From: a virus
IMG/VR virus record: IMGVR_UViG_3300025769_000208
Coordinates: 1-46,521 of that record
Length of the DNA stretch: 46,521 nucleotides
Strand: one strand, 5' to 3'
A program made the position numbers and the translations under genes. Positions within the stretch are counted from its first letter, which is position 1, and every line of letters starts with the position of its first letter. This document shows, piece after piece, positions 40,505-46,521 of this stretch. The notes under the pieces are model-generated. The model was not told where the DNA came from, made no database searches, and saw nothing but the letters and a program-made list of their open reading frames with translations.

Positions 40505-40569
40505 AAACTTTGAAGCTGCATGTGAAAAATATTTTCAAAACTTTGAAGTCATATGTGAGATTTTTTTAG
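40505..40569 (+). repeat. Two copies of the AAACTTTGA/ATGTG/T-tract element
   Basis: Copies begin at 40505 and 40538. Each reads AAACTTTGAAG, a few bases, ATGTGA and then A/T-rich sequence; the second ends in GATTTTTTT. They match the three tandem units at 43365-43535, giving five copies of one element between terS and terL. They fall in a gap between a tiny ORF and the gene at 40574. Confidence 0.6.
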
Positions 40570-40573
40570 TAGT

Positions 40574-40906
40574 ATGAAAAAGAAAAAAAATAAAAAAATT
40601 CAAAAATCAAAAATTCTAAATTTTAATTTTAAAAATTTAGGAAATGATATAACTCAATACCCATTTGTTGAGATAAAATGGTTAGATATTGAGGGCGATA
40701 GTGGTTGGCAAGATACAAAAAGTTTAAAAAATTCTAAACTTCCAATATGCGTTTCAAAGGGTTATTTATTAAGTCAAGCCAAAGGAATAACTAGAATATT
40801 TACTGATTTTATAGAGACCAAAGATAAACCTACATTTGATAATATTGGAAATACGACAATAATTCCAACATCAGTAATTGTATCAATAAAAAAAATTAAC
40901 TTGTAA
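40574..40906 (+). CDS. Conserved marine-phage protein (110 aa)
   Basis: After a Lys-rich start the product has YPFVEIKWLDIEGDSGWQDTKSLKNSKLPICVSKGYLLSQ and GNTTIIPTSVIVSIKK. This beta-rich, WLDIxGDSGW-containing pattern is common in my memory of marine phages. A role is not known. Confidence 0.65.
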   Translation: MKKKKNKKIQKSKILNFNFKNLGNDITQYPFVEIKWLDIEGDSGWQDTKSLKNSKLPICVSKGYLLSQAKGITRIFTDFIETKDKPTFDNIGNTTIIPTSVIVSIKKINL

Positions 40907-40935
40907 AAATTTTTATTAATGTATATAGAGTTTTT

Positions 40936-41034
40936 ATGGACAAATTTTTTGCATTTATTATAAGATTAATCGTATTTTACCCTATTCCCACACTAGCTGT
41001 ATTGGTTTTATTAGCCTTTTTAGGCATTAAATAA
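40936..41034 (+). CDS. Micro-membrane protein, paralogue A (32 aa)
   Basis: The product MDKFFAFIIRLIVFYPIPT continues into a membrane helix (LAVLVLLAFLGIK). It aligns clearly with the 29-residue protein at 44779-44868 (MDKFLAFIMRLVIFFPGT). Both lie in the terS-terL interval. It may be a membrane-perturbing or signalling peptide. Confidence 0.6.
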   Translation: MDKFFAFIIRLIVFYPIPTLAVLVLLAFLGIK

Positions 41035-41038
41035 ACAT

Positions 41039-41065
41039 TTGACAAATAGATATTTATCCTATATT
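41039..41065 (+). promoter_or_regulatory. Putative promoter
   Basis: TTGACA (41039-41044) and TATATT (41060-41065) are 15 bases apart, the same layout as at 26635 and 34754. ATG 41074 would be nearly leaderless. Confidence 0.4.
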
Positions 41066-41073
41066 CATGGGAT

Positions 41074-41259
41074 ATGAATAATAAAAAAAATAAAGGTGTT
41101 TTACTTATAACTTTAATATCTAGTGAAACTTCTATTGAACCAAATTTTTTAATGGAAGATAAGCAATTTGTTAAAAAAGTAAAATCTTTAATAAAACAAA
41201 AAATTAATTTTTTTGATATTAAAAATAAAATGGTAGAATGGTGTCAGAAAAATTTTTAA
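41074..41259 (+). CDS. Small hypothetical protein (61 aa)
   Basis: Product: a Lys-rich start, a hydrophobic strand (GVLLITLISSETSIEP), then a basic helix ending MVEWCQKNF. It directly follows the putative promoter at 41039. No family recognised. Confidence 0.5.
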   Translation: MNNKKNKGVLLITLISSETSIEPNFLMEDKQFVKKVKSLIKQKINFFDIKNKMVEWCQKNF

Positions 41260-41277
41260 ACTAATAAAGGATCAATA

Positions 41278-41619
41278 ATGGGATACACTAACTATTGGCA
41301 CAAGTATAACGATTTCACAGAAAGTGAATGGAAACAAATAAAAGAAGAATTTAACTATATCAAAGAAGTAGTTGGTCATTTAATTAAAGATGAAAGTACA
41401 AATGATATTATCAAGTTTAATGGTATTGGTGATAATGGTCATGAAGACTTTTATTTAAACAAAGAAGCAAAAACGCCATTTGATAAAACTTATGAAGGTC
41501 AAGATATTTCATTTGATTTTTGTAAAACTAATGAAAAACCTTATGACATTGCCGTTTGGCACTTACTAACGTTTATTAATAGAATTTGTCCTAACTTTGC
41601 TATAAGTAGAGACAGATAA
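41278..41619 (+). CDS. Conserved phage protein (113 aa)
   Basis: An AAAGGATC precedes the ATG. The product has MGYTNYWHKYNDFTESEWKQIKEE, IIKFNGIGDNGHEDFYLN and FDFCKTNEKPYDIAVWHLLTF, a pattern recurring in unrelated phages and known as a hypothetical family. It is probably an early accessory protein. Confidence 0.65.
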   Translation: MGYTNYWHKYNDFTESEWKQIKEEFNYIKEVVGHLIKDESTNDIIKFNGIGDNGHEDFYLNKEAKTPFDKTYEGQDISFDFCKTNEKPYDIAVWHLLTFINRICPNFAISRDR

Positions 41620-41639
41620 CAAAAACAAAGGAACAAAAA

Positions 41640-42245
41640 ATGAATGCATACGAAGTAAAAAAAGAAACTGAGAATAATTATAATCTAGGGAAGATTAGAC
41701 AATTAATAAAAAAAAATAAGTATCTTTTTAAAAAACAAAATAATAGATATTTTGATATAAGTAATTTTGAAAAAAACAAACTTTCTGTCTGTTCACAAGG
41801 TGGTGGCTTTGTTCAATCTGTAGATATTACTGAGCAAAAGTTTATCAACGATTTTAAGAATGAAAAAATCATTTTTAAAAATGAACTTCCATTTGTTTGG
41901 AAGAAAGTTAAATTATATCATGATCATTGGATTGCAGACAATAGAACTGACCTTGAACATTTTATTGAGGGTTATGTAACTGAACATAAATGGAATGGAT
42001 GGTCAATCCCTATGGTTGAACTTGATCAGATTAAAAAGTTTAATGAAATACAAAAAAAGACTTTGGATAGCGAACCTTCATCTATTTTTAAAATTATAGA
42101 TAACGACAGTATTCAAATAAAAATGTTTGATGAAGATGAATGGATCACAATTGAAAGATCAGAGTTTGTTGTTAATGGTAAAACAATTAAAGCTTTTGAT
42201 GTGTCACTTGGTTGGACATGGTCAGAGGAAAATTATAATGATTAA
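41640..42245 (+). CDS. Hypothetical protein (201 aa)
   Basis: The protein is charged, with Trp-containing segments (LPFVWKKVKLYHDHWIADNRTD, TEHKWNGWSIPMVELDQ, SLGWTWSEENYND). Nothing recognisable. It is coupled to the next gene. Confidence 0.6.
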   Translation: MNAYEVKKETENNYNLGKIRQLIKKNKYLFKKQNNRYFDISNFEKNKLSVCSQGGGFVQSVDITEQKFINDFKNEKIIFKNELPFVWKKVKLYHDHWIADNRTDLEHFIEGYVTEHKWNGWSIPMVELDQIKKFNEIQKKTLDSEPSSIFKIIDNDSIQIKMFDEDEWITIERSEFVVNGKTIKAFDVSLGWTWSEENYND

Positions 42246-42651
42246 AATACTAACAGATCAAATTGGTAAAAAAGGATTTATTGTAGATGGAATATTTATA
42301 ACTAATCCGTATTATCGTGAAGATTTACAAGTTGAAGTAGACCCATTTGAGTATTATGGATTAACCCCTAGTGAATTGATACCTTTCAAAAATTGTAAGC
42401 CAGAACCCAAAGAAATTGAACCAAAGTATGAGGATTTAATAAAAAAATTAAAAGGCATGAAATTTTTTATTGTTCGTTGGTGTGGGGACGAAAGTTGTCC
42501 TTGTTCTCAAACTGTAAAAGACCCAATTAAATTTTTTAATGAATTTGTATATGATAATGATACCATTAAAGATCTTGCAGAAATGGAAGTTGGGCAACGC
42601 TATAATGTTGATGAAATGATGCAAGACATAGAAATTTTGAGGTATGAATAA
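42238..42651 (+). CDS. Hypothetical protein with CxxxxCxC motif (137 aa)
   Basis: The start is ATG 42238, within the end of the previous gene; longer in-frame extensions are shadows. The product contains WCGDESCPCSQTVKDPIKFFNEF, where three cysteines (C, CPC) might bind metal, and an acidic C-terminal helix. Function unknown. Confidence 0.6.
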   Translation: MIKILTDQIGKKGFIVDGIFITNPYYREDLQVEVDPFEYYGLTPSELIPFKNCKPEPKEIEPKYEDLIKKLKGMKFFIVRWCGDESCPCSQTVKDPIKFFNEFVYDNDTIKDLAEMEVGQRYNVDEMMQDIEILRYE

Positions 42652-42812
42652 TGTATCCTACAATTAAAATTTATGTTGAGGGTGGTGCAGTAATGGAAGT
42701 TGATAATCTGCCAGATGGTTTTGATTATGAAGTGATTGATCGTGATGTTCTTGAAATTGAAGGGACAGAACAAGAAAAAGTTATCAAAGAAAGTCCATTA
42801 AGTGACATATGA
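42651..42812 (+). CDS. Small conserved protein (53 aa)
   Basis: ATG overlaps the preceding TAA. The product YPTIKIYVEGGAVMEVDNLPDGFDYEVIDRDVLEIEG resembles a short phage/plasmid protein with a beta-strand start (IKIYVEGG) and acidic turn. Function unknown. Confidence 0.6.
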   Translation: MYPTIKIYVEGGAVMEVDNLPDGFDYEVIDRDVLEIEGTEQEKVIKESPLSDI

Positions 42813-42863
42813 ATAAAGAATTGTGGTAAGTCGTTAGTGGTAGGCTTTTAAAATTAACCAGAT

Positions 42864-42878
42864 TGACATTTAATGTCA
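42864..42878 (+). promoter_or_regulatory. 15-bp palindrome, operator-like
   Basis: TGACATT, a central T, and AATGTCA form a perfect inverted repeat (7-bp arms) just ahead of the terminator at 42899. It may bind a regulator; a related palindrome with TTGACAAAC lies at 43344. Confidence 0.5.
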
Positions 42879-42898
42879 TTACAAGATGCCACAATAAG

Positions 42899-42936
42899 AC
42901 CCCTAACAAAGCGAGAGTAGAGTTGGGGGTTTTTTT
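42899..42936 (+). terminator. Intrinsic transcription terminator
   Basis: ACCCCTAAC (42899-42907) pairs with GTTGGGGGT (42922-42930), including one G-T pair, and is followed by seven T residues (42930-42936). This is the best intrinsic terminator in the window and ends the run of genes 41074-42812. Confidence 0.85.
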
Positions 42937-42958
42937 ATGTTATTGACTTAATAAGTTA

Positions 42959-43324
42959 ATGGCAAAATCAGAAAAAAATCTTTGGCAACGAATAAAAAAG
43001 TTAAATTTAAAAGGTCAATTATTTCGTATAGAAAGTAACACTATCAATGGAATTCCAGACGTTTATTGGTTGATAAATAACAAAAGTATTTGGATTGAAC
43101 TAAAGTCAAATGATGTCAAGAATTGTGGACTTACAAAGTTTCAAATAAATTGGCACTTAACACATTATAAGAATGGTGGACAATCTTTTATCTTGCGAGA
43201 AGACCTCTCGCAGAGACCCTCTCAAAATTTACAAATTTTCGTGGTTCGTGAACCGAGACGCTTGGTTCGTGCCTACTCATCACTCAATTTAAAAGATGCA
43301 ATTCAAAAAATCTTGACGCAATAA
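42959..43324 (+). CDS. VRR-NUC / Holliday-junction nuclease-like protein
   Basis: The 121-residue protein matches the VRR-NUC layout: WQRIKKLNLKGQLFRIESNTINGIPDVYWLINNKSIWIELKS, with D in GIPDVY and E-x-K in IELKS, then TKFQINWHLTHYKNGGQSFILRE. It probably cuts branched DNA or restriction-type substrates. The C-terminal 40 residues are Arg-rich and coded by GC-rich DNA unlike the rest, suggesting a later addition. Confidence 0.75.
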   Translation: MAKSEKNLWQRIKKLNLKGQLFRIESNTINGIPDVYWLINNKSIWIELKSNDVKNCGLTKFQINWHLTHYKNGGQSFILREDLSQRPSQNLQIFVVREPRRLVRAYSSLNLKDAIQKILTQ

Positions 43325-43343
43325 CCACGCCTCTCGCATCTCT

Positions 43344-43368
43344 GTTTGACAAACTATGTTTGTCAAAC
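43344..43368 (+). promoter_or_regulatory. Perfect 25-bp palindrome, operator-like
   Basis: GTTTGACAAAC (43344-43354), spacer TAT, and GTTTGTCAAAC (43358-43368) form an 11-bp-arm inverted repeat. Its right arm overlaps the first base pairs of the tandem repeat at 43365. This size and symmetry suit a dimeric repressor site or replication-protein site. Confidence 0.7.
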
Positions 43369-43535
43369 TTTGAGATTGCATGTGGGTTTTTTTCTTTAAC
43401 CATTTACCTTTATACATGCGTAAAGTTTGAGATTGCATGTGGGATTTTTTTTCTTCCTATATACCTTTACATGTGCGTAAACTTTGAGATTGTATGTGGG
43501 ATTTTTTCCTAAAGGTATTTACCTTTATATATAAA
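43365..43535 (+). repeat. Three tandem 57-bp repeats
   Basis: Units begin AAACTTTGAGATTGCATGTG at 43365, with close matches at 43422 and 43479, exactly 57 bases apart. Each unit has the core, a G/T-tract (GGGATTTTTT or similar), and ends near TACCTTTA and ACATGCGTA-like sequence. The GCATGT and ACATGC ends can pair. The same core occurs twice at 40505-40569. Iterons of an origin are one possibility. Confidence 0.75.
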
Positions 43536-43621
43536 AAAATTTATTTTTTTAATTGGTCCTGGATAACTGGCCTGGCCTAGAGTCTTATTGGTCCTGAGTC
43601 TATAGCAGCATAAATAAAAAG

Positions 43622-43649
43622 TTGACAGCTCTTAGCGTCCCATGATAAT
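43622..43649 (+). promoter_or_regulatory. Strong sigma70-like promoter of the cargo operon
   Basis: TTGACA (43622-43627), a 16-base spacer and GATAAT (43644-43649) form the strongest promoter-like sequence in the window. An AAAGGAAACAT site and ATG 43679 follow. It should drive 43679-44868. Confidence 0.65.
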
Positions 43650-43678
43650 AAGATTCATTAATTAACAAAAGGAAACAT

Positions 43679-43861
43679 ATGACTAAAAAAATAGATGAAA
43701 TAAAAAAAGAATTGTCCGACGTAACGGACAAAATTGAGAGTATGATTGAGAAGGGGGTTAGTGAAACAAACCCTAAACTAGATAAATTAAGCACTAAGCA
43801 GCATCAATTAGAAATTGAGCTTGATTTTGAAACAAATGTAATGGGGGTAACTAATGACTAA
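43679..43861 (+). CDS. Small coiled-coil protein (60 aa)
   Basis: The product TKKIDEIKKELSDVTDKIESMIEKG continues into a second helix (LDKLSTKQHQLEIELDF): a helical hairpin. It has its own ribosome site (AAAGGAAAC) and strong promoter. It is overlapped by the next gene. Function unknown. Confidence 0.6.
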   Translation: MTKKIDEIKKELSDVTDKIESMIEKGVSETNPKLDKLSTKQHQLEIELDFETNVMGVTND

Positions 43862-44090
43862 AAAAATAACACCGCCTAAAGGATGGCCAAAAGATAAACC
43901 ATGGACCGAGAAGGATGCAGCAGAAGCAACGGCTGCCGCTGGGCTTGGCTTGAGTCGCAGCGATTTCTCAGATGATGGTGCAGACCTTCAGGATCTGAAA
44001 GAAAGCTTAGAGCTGCTTAAAACTAATGAACTAGTTGAGATAGTAATAGACCAAAGTAAACAGCTAGAAAAAAAAACGGGGGGTAACTAA
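43854..44090 (+). CDS. Small acidic protein (78 aa)
   Basis: The product begins TKKITPPKGWPKDKPWTEKDAAEATAAAGLGLSRSDFSDDGADLQDLKESLELLK. It is acidic and mostly helical after residue 20. DNA is GC-richer than in the neighbouring early genes. No family recognised. Confidence 0.6.
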   Translation: MTKKITPPKGWPKDKPWTEKDAAEATAAAGLGLSRSDFSDDGADLQDLKESLELLKTNELVEIVIDQSKQLEKKTGGN

Positions 44091-44779
44091 TGCCTTTATT
44101 AAATTATTATTCTCAAACCAAAATGGCTAAGGGGGAAAAATTCGGATATAAAACGGCTATCCTTCATTTGGCCCCTTTTACACTAAGTGGAAAAAACGTC
44201 TGTCCCAAAGCATCCCCTGAGTGTGCTGCAGCTTGTTTAAATACATCAGGCCGTGGCCAAATGGGCTCGGTTCAAAAAGCTAGACTCAATAAAACTAATT
44301 ATTTTTGGACTAATAAAAATGGTTTCTTATGGGATCTGAGTCGTGAAATTGAGCAGCTCAAAAAAAGAGCTGCTAATCAGGGCTTTAAGTTTGCAGTAAG
44401 ATTAAACGGGACCAGTGACCTGGCCTGGCATCGTATGAAAGTTGAAGGCGGTTCCAATTTAATGCAGCTACATCCTGATGTGCAATTTTATGACTACACA
44501 AAAGTCTTAAATTATATTGATCATGATATTAAAAATTATCATGTTACTTTTAGCGACTCAGGCAGAAACAATTCAGACATTGCTGCAGCAATTGAGAAGG
44601 GCTCAAACGTGGCTGTTGTGTTTCAAGATAAGTTACCCAAAAAATGGCTTGATAAAAAAGTCATAAATGGTGACCTTCATGATCTTAGGTTTAAAGATCC
44701 GAGAGGCGTGATTATTGGGCTCGTTGCTAAGGGTCAAGGCCGTAAAATCAATAATAAGTTTATCAAGGCGGTAGCCTGA
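44090..44779 (+). CDS. Phage protein with conserved Cys motif (229 aa)
   Basis: The product has GYKTAILHLAPFTLSGKNVCPKASPECAAACLNTSGRGQMG (cysteines C38, C45, C49) and RLNGTSDLAWHRMKVEGG, VQFYDYTKVLN and YHVTFSDSG. The CPxASPxCxxxCLNTxGRG pattern recurs in phage proteins of unknown function, similar to those called DUF7227 or gp88-like in my memory. The three Cys could hold a metal cluster. It is the main gene of the cargo operon. Confidence 0.65.
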   Translation: MPLLNYYSQTKMAKGEKFGYKTAILHLAPFTLSGKNVCPKASPECAAACLNTSGRGQMGSVQKARLNKTNYFWTNKNGFLWDLSREIEQLKKRAANQGFKFAVRLNGTSDLAWHRMKVEGGSNLMQLHPDVQFYDYTKVLNYIDHDIKNYHVTFSDSGRNNSDIAAAIEKGSNVAVVFQDKLPKKWLDKKVINGDLHDLRFKDPRGVIIGLVAKGQGRKINNKFIKAVA

Positions 44780-44868
44780 TGGATAAATTTTTAGCCTTTA
44801 TAATGCGACTGGTTATATTTTTTCCAGGTACTATTGGAATTATACTCTTATTAGTACTTCTTTTTTAG
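44779..44868 (+). CDS. Micro-membrane protein, paralogue B (29 aa)
   Basis: ATG is nested in the preceding stop. MDKFLAFIMRLVIFFPGT plus a membrane helix ending LLLVLLF mirrors the 32-residue protein at 40936-41034. It ends the operon, followed directly by a hairpin. Confidence 0.55.
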   Translation: MDKFLAFIMRLVIFFPGTIGIILLLVLLF

Positions 44869-44881
44869 AACGATTCTAAAT

Positions 44882-44914
44882 TACAACGCCAGGCCAGGAC
44901 AACCTGGCGTTGTA
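44882..44914 (+). terminator. Hairpin, probable terminator or processing site
   Basis: TACAACGCCAGG (44882-44893) pairs perfectly with CCTGGCGTTGTA (44903-44914) around a 9-base loop. It lies 13 bases after the operon's last stop. No T tract follows, so it may act as a Rho-type or protein-binding site instead. It contains three CCWGG words. Confidence 0.6.
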
Positions 44915-44937
44915 TTAAATTTAAATAAATCTTTTTC

Positions 44938-44966
44938 TTGTATTATCTTTTTAAATCCCTTAATAA
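44938..44966 (+). promoter_or_regulatory. Possible promoter
   Basis: TTGTAT (44938-44943) and TAATAA (44961-44966) are separated by 17 bases. AAGGAAGG and ATG 45015 follow. Moderate match only. Confidence 0.4.
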
Positions 44967-45014
44967 TGGGACAGTGATAAATAAAAAACAAACTAACAAA
45001 AAGGAAGGTTAATT

Positions 45015-45368
45015 ATGAAATCACTTAAACAAATGTTAACAATCGTTAACAATAAAAAGATTGATTATAAAGCTTTAGTTTATAGTCAATTTACCGACAC
45101 AATAAAAAACTACACTAAGGTCACTAAGTTAATAAAACCTGAACTAGTTGAACATTGTGAAGCAAACGAGAACTACTTTCAATTTAAAGAGCCTAAAACT
45201 ACTGGTAAAAAAGGTCTTTATATTGGATCGGTTCAATTAGTCACAAAAAATACAAGTAGGTTTGACGTGACACAATTCAAAAAAGATAACCCAGAGTTAT
45301 ACGCTAAGTATTTAGTTGGTGGTGTCTCTAATGAATTAAGAACTAACTACAAACTAGAGGTTAAATAA
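45015..45368 (+). CDS. Hypothetical protein (117 aa)
   Basis: An AAGGAAGG ribosome site precedes. The basic product has KIDYKALVYSQFTDTIKNY, KPELVEHCEANENYFQFKEPK and RFDVTQFKKDNPELYAKYLVGG. The RFDxxxFKxDxPELYxxY motif occurs in phage proteins of unknown role, sometimes next to recombination genes. No enzyme motif. Confidence 0.6.
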   Translation: MKSLKQMLTIVNNKKIDYKALVYSQFTDTIKNYTKVTKLIKPELVEHCEANENYFQFKEPKTTGKKGLYIGSVQLVTKNTSRFDVTQFKKDNPELYAKYLVGGVSNELRTNYKLEVK

Positions 45369-45370
45369 TT

Positions 45371-45520
45371 ATGAATATTGCATTACATATATTTTTAATC
45401 TTAATTAGTTTCTCAATCGCATTTTTTGGCGTGATTGTTTTATTCACTGTTGACCCTTGGGTCGGTTTAACATTGTCAGTGGGTGGGATTGTATTAGCCA
45501 TTAAATCAATAGAGGTTTAA
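45371..45520 (+). CDS. Small two-span membrane protein (49 aa)
   Basis: Two hydrophobic segments (LHIFLILISFSIAFFGVIVLF and VGLTLSVGGIVLAIK) separated by TVDPWV. It lies 2 bases after the previous gene. Holin-like size and topology, but no family assignment. Confidence 0.55.
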   Translation: MNIALHIFLILISFSIAFFGVIVLFTVDPWVGLTLSVGGIVLAIKSIEV

Positions 45521-45522
45521 TT

Positions 45523-45720
45523 ATGGCTAAATTAAATTATAGAAATTGGTTCATTAATTGTAGACCACTTAAAGACAACGAGGGAAATTGGCAGTTAGAA
45601 CTAGAGAAGGGGGAAATAGTCCACACCTTCACTATGGCTAAGTCAATGACAGTTGGGTCAATAGAAAACTTTGCATATGATCGCATTGACGAATATGTTG
45701 AAGACGAAATAAAAAGTTAA
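45523..45720 (+). CDS. Small hypothetical protein (65 aa)
   Basis: The product NYRNWFINCRPLKDNEGNWQLELEKGEIVHTFTMAKSMTVGS has strand-rich character and an acidic end. It starts two bases after the membrane gene. Function unknown. Confidence 0.6.
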   Translation: MAKLNYRNWFINCRPLKDNEGNWQLELEKGEIVHTFTMAKSMTVGSIENFAYDRIDEYVEDEIKS

Positions 45721-45731
45721 TCATACGAATA

Positions 45732-45756
45732 AACGCCCCCTATACTTGGGGGCGTT
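45732..45756 (+). terminator. GC-rich hairpin, possible terminator
   Basis: AACGCCCCC (45732-45740) pairs with GGGGGCGTT (45748-45756) around a 7-base loop, 12 bases after the previous stop. No T tract follows immediately, but AT-rich DNA and the second inverted repeat lie downstream. Confidence 0.55.
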
Positions 45757-45780
45757 GACACCCATAGAGGTACCAACCAA

Positions 45781-45823
45781 AATCCAAAAATAGAAATTTT
45801 TTTATTTCTATTTTTTTAGGATT
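45781..45823 (+). other. Long A/T-rich inverted repeat before terL
   Basis: AATCC with AAAAATAGAAAT (45781-45797) is mirrored by ATTTCTATTTTT and GGATT (45804-45823) with a 3-base bulge. With a T-rich loop and tail it could be a bidirectional terminator or a packaging landmark. It lies about 110 bases upstream of terL. Confidence 0.6.
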
Positions 45824-45935
45824 TTTTATCTATATTTTACTAACTTTACCTTTACTTGCTATGACAGATAGAAGTACAAAGGCCTTAAATGAAAGGGGTT
45901 TCTTTTTTGGGGACCCAAGGGTATAGTAAATATAT

Positions 45936-46521
45936 ATGACTAATACAGATTTGATGACCACCGATCAGCTACGAAAGAGGCTCGAAAAAGTGTGGCTTCA
46001 ACATATAAAATTATGTCAAGATAACTTCTTGTACTTTGTAAAGAATGTTTGGCCAGATTTCATTTGTAGAACTGACAGTAATCCAGATAAATGGGGACAT
46101 CATCAACACATAGCACATGAGTTTACAAAAATTGCTAAACACAAAAAAGGAAGGCTTATTGTTAATATGCCTCCTAGACACACTAAATCTGAATTTGCAT
46201 CTATATACTTTCCAGCATGGATGATTGGAAAGAATCCTAAAATGAAATTAATGCAAGTATCACACAACGCAGAACTTTCTGGTAGATTTGGTGCTAAGGT
46301 AAGAAACTTAATTGATAGTCCAGAGTATAAACAAATCTTTGGAGATGTTAAACTAAGAGAAGATAGTAAGGCAAAAGGACGTTGGGAGACCAATCAAGGT
46401 GGGGAATACTTTGCAGCGGGTGTTGGCGGTTCTATCACAGGACGAGGGGCGGACTTACTTATTATCGATGATCCACATACTGAACAAGACTCACTATCCG
46501 ATAGTGCGATGGAGAGAACTT
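45936..46521 (+). CDS. terL: Large terminase subunit, 3' truncated by window end
   Basis: Starting at ATG 45936, 195 codons are visible. Motifs: a Walker A-like NMPPRHTKSE, and Walker B DLLIIDDPHTEQD after GVGGSITGRGAD. This fits the ATPase domain of headful-type large terminases. The nuclease domain lies beyond the window. It packages DNA with TerS (39805-40413). Preceded by a terminator-like region, so it probably has its own promoter or read-through. Confidence 0.9.
   Translation, partial: MTNTDLMTTDQLRKRLEKVWLQHIKLCQDNFLYFVKNVWPDFICRTDSNPDKWGHHQHIAHEFTKIAKHKKGRLIVNMPPRHTKSEFASIYFPAWMIGKNPKMKLMQVSHNAELSGRFGAKVRNLIDSPEYKQIFGDVKLREDSKAKGRWETNQGGEYFAAGVGGSITGRGADLLIIDDPHTEQDSLSDSAMERT

Larger units (their letters stand above)
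43325..43678. other. Regulatory/repeat region between nuclease and cargo operon
   Basis: No gene is seen. The stretch holds an 11-bp-arm palindrome (43344-43368), three 57-bp tandem repeats (43365-43535), CCTGG-containing sequence near 43559-43580, two TTGGTCCTG words near 43553 and 43590, and a strong promoter at 43622. A replication origin or a control region are the leading possibilities. Confidence 0.55.

Noticed and set aside
43365-43535. CRISPR array suggested by spaced repeats
   Set aside because: The 57-bp units are tandem with diverged interiors rather than identical repeats with unique spacers, and no cas genes are present (the Cas4-like nuclease is a common phage exonuclease).

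Overview
The window is a large part of one AT-rich, tightly packed tailed-phage genome. It looks like a marine podovirus whose host is probably a low-GC alphaproteobacterium such as SAR11 or SAR116. That reading is inference, from low GC, a P22-like tail module, long ejection proteins, a family-A DNA polymerase, and many small proteins of kinds I recall from uncultured ocean phages. No RNA polymerase, integrase, tRNA, CRISPR array or reverse transcriptase is visible, so transcription probably uses the host polymerase, and several sigma70-like promoters can be read. Both window edges cut genes: a small basic protein at the left and the large terminase at the right. Portal and major capsid genes are not visible and presumably lie beyond the right edge.

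Layout. (1) 1-3.6 kb: small membrane or secreted proteins and an M15-type endolysin. (2) 3.6-5.5 kb: very small, basic, probably virion-associated proteins, five of which carry one of two recurring C-terminal tags. (3) 5.5-10.8 kb: P22 gp4-like adaptor, connector proteins, a decoration-like protein, a repetitive beta protein and a tail fibre with decapeptide repeats and a Gly-rich tip. (4) 10.8-18.1 kb: a P22 gp10-like tail protein and small structural genes, interleaved with 2OG-Fe(II) oxygenases and two glycosyltransferases. (5) 18.1-24.0 kb: ejection proteins and a small membrane protein. (6) 24.0-33.9 kb: replication genes: Cas4-like nuclease, adenine methyltransferase, antisense SNF2-type helicase, SSB-like protein, AEP-type primase, UvrD-type helicase, DUF3310 protein, DNA polymerase A and a LAGLIDADG endonuclease overlapping the polymerase stop. 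(7) 33.9-34.7 kb: a leftward island of four small genes. (8) 34.8-39.4 kb: early-type small genes, a C5 DNA methyltransferase with a 262-codon overprinted frame, three ATGA-coupled micro-membrane proteins, a cupin/JmjC-like oxygenase and a DnaJ-type zinc finger protein. (9) 39.4-46.5 kb: terS, then about 5.5 kb of accessory genes and regulatory DNA before terL. This part holds 11-bp iterons, a 57-bp triple repeat, an 11-bp-arm palindrome, a promoter-driven cargo operon and several hairpins.

The most unusual features are the C5 methyltransferase, where two reading frames both look protein-like, the repeat/palindrome system in the terS-terL interval, the C-terminal tags, and the number of 2OG oxygenases combined with glycosyltransferases inside the structural module.
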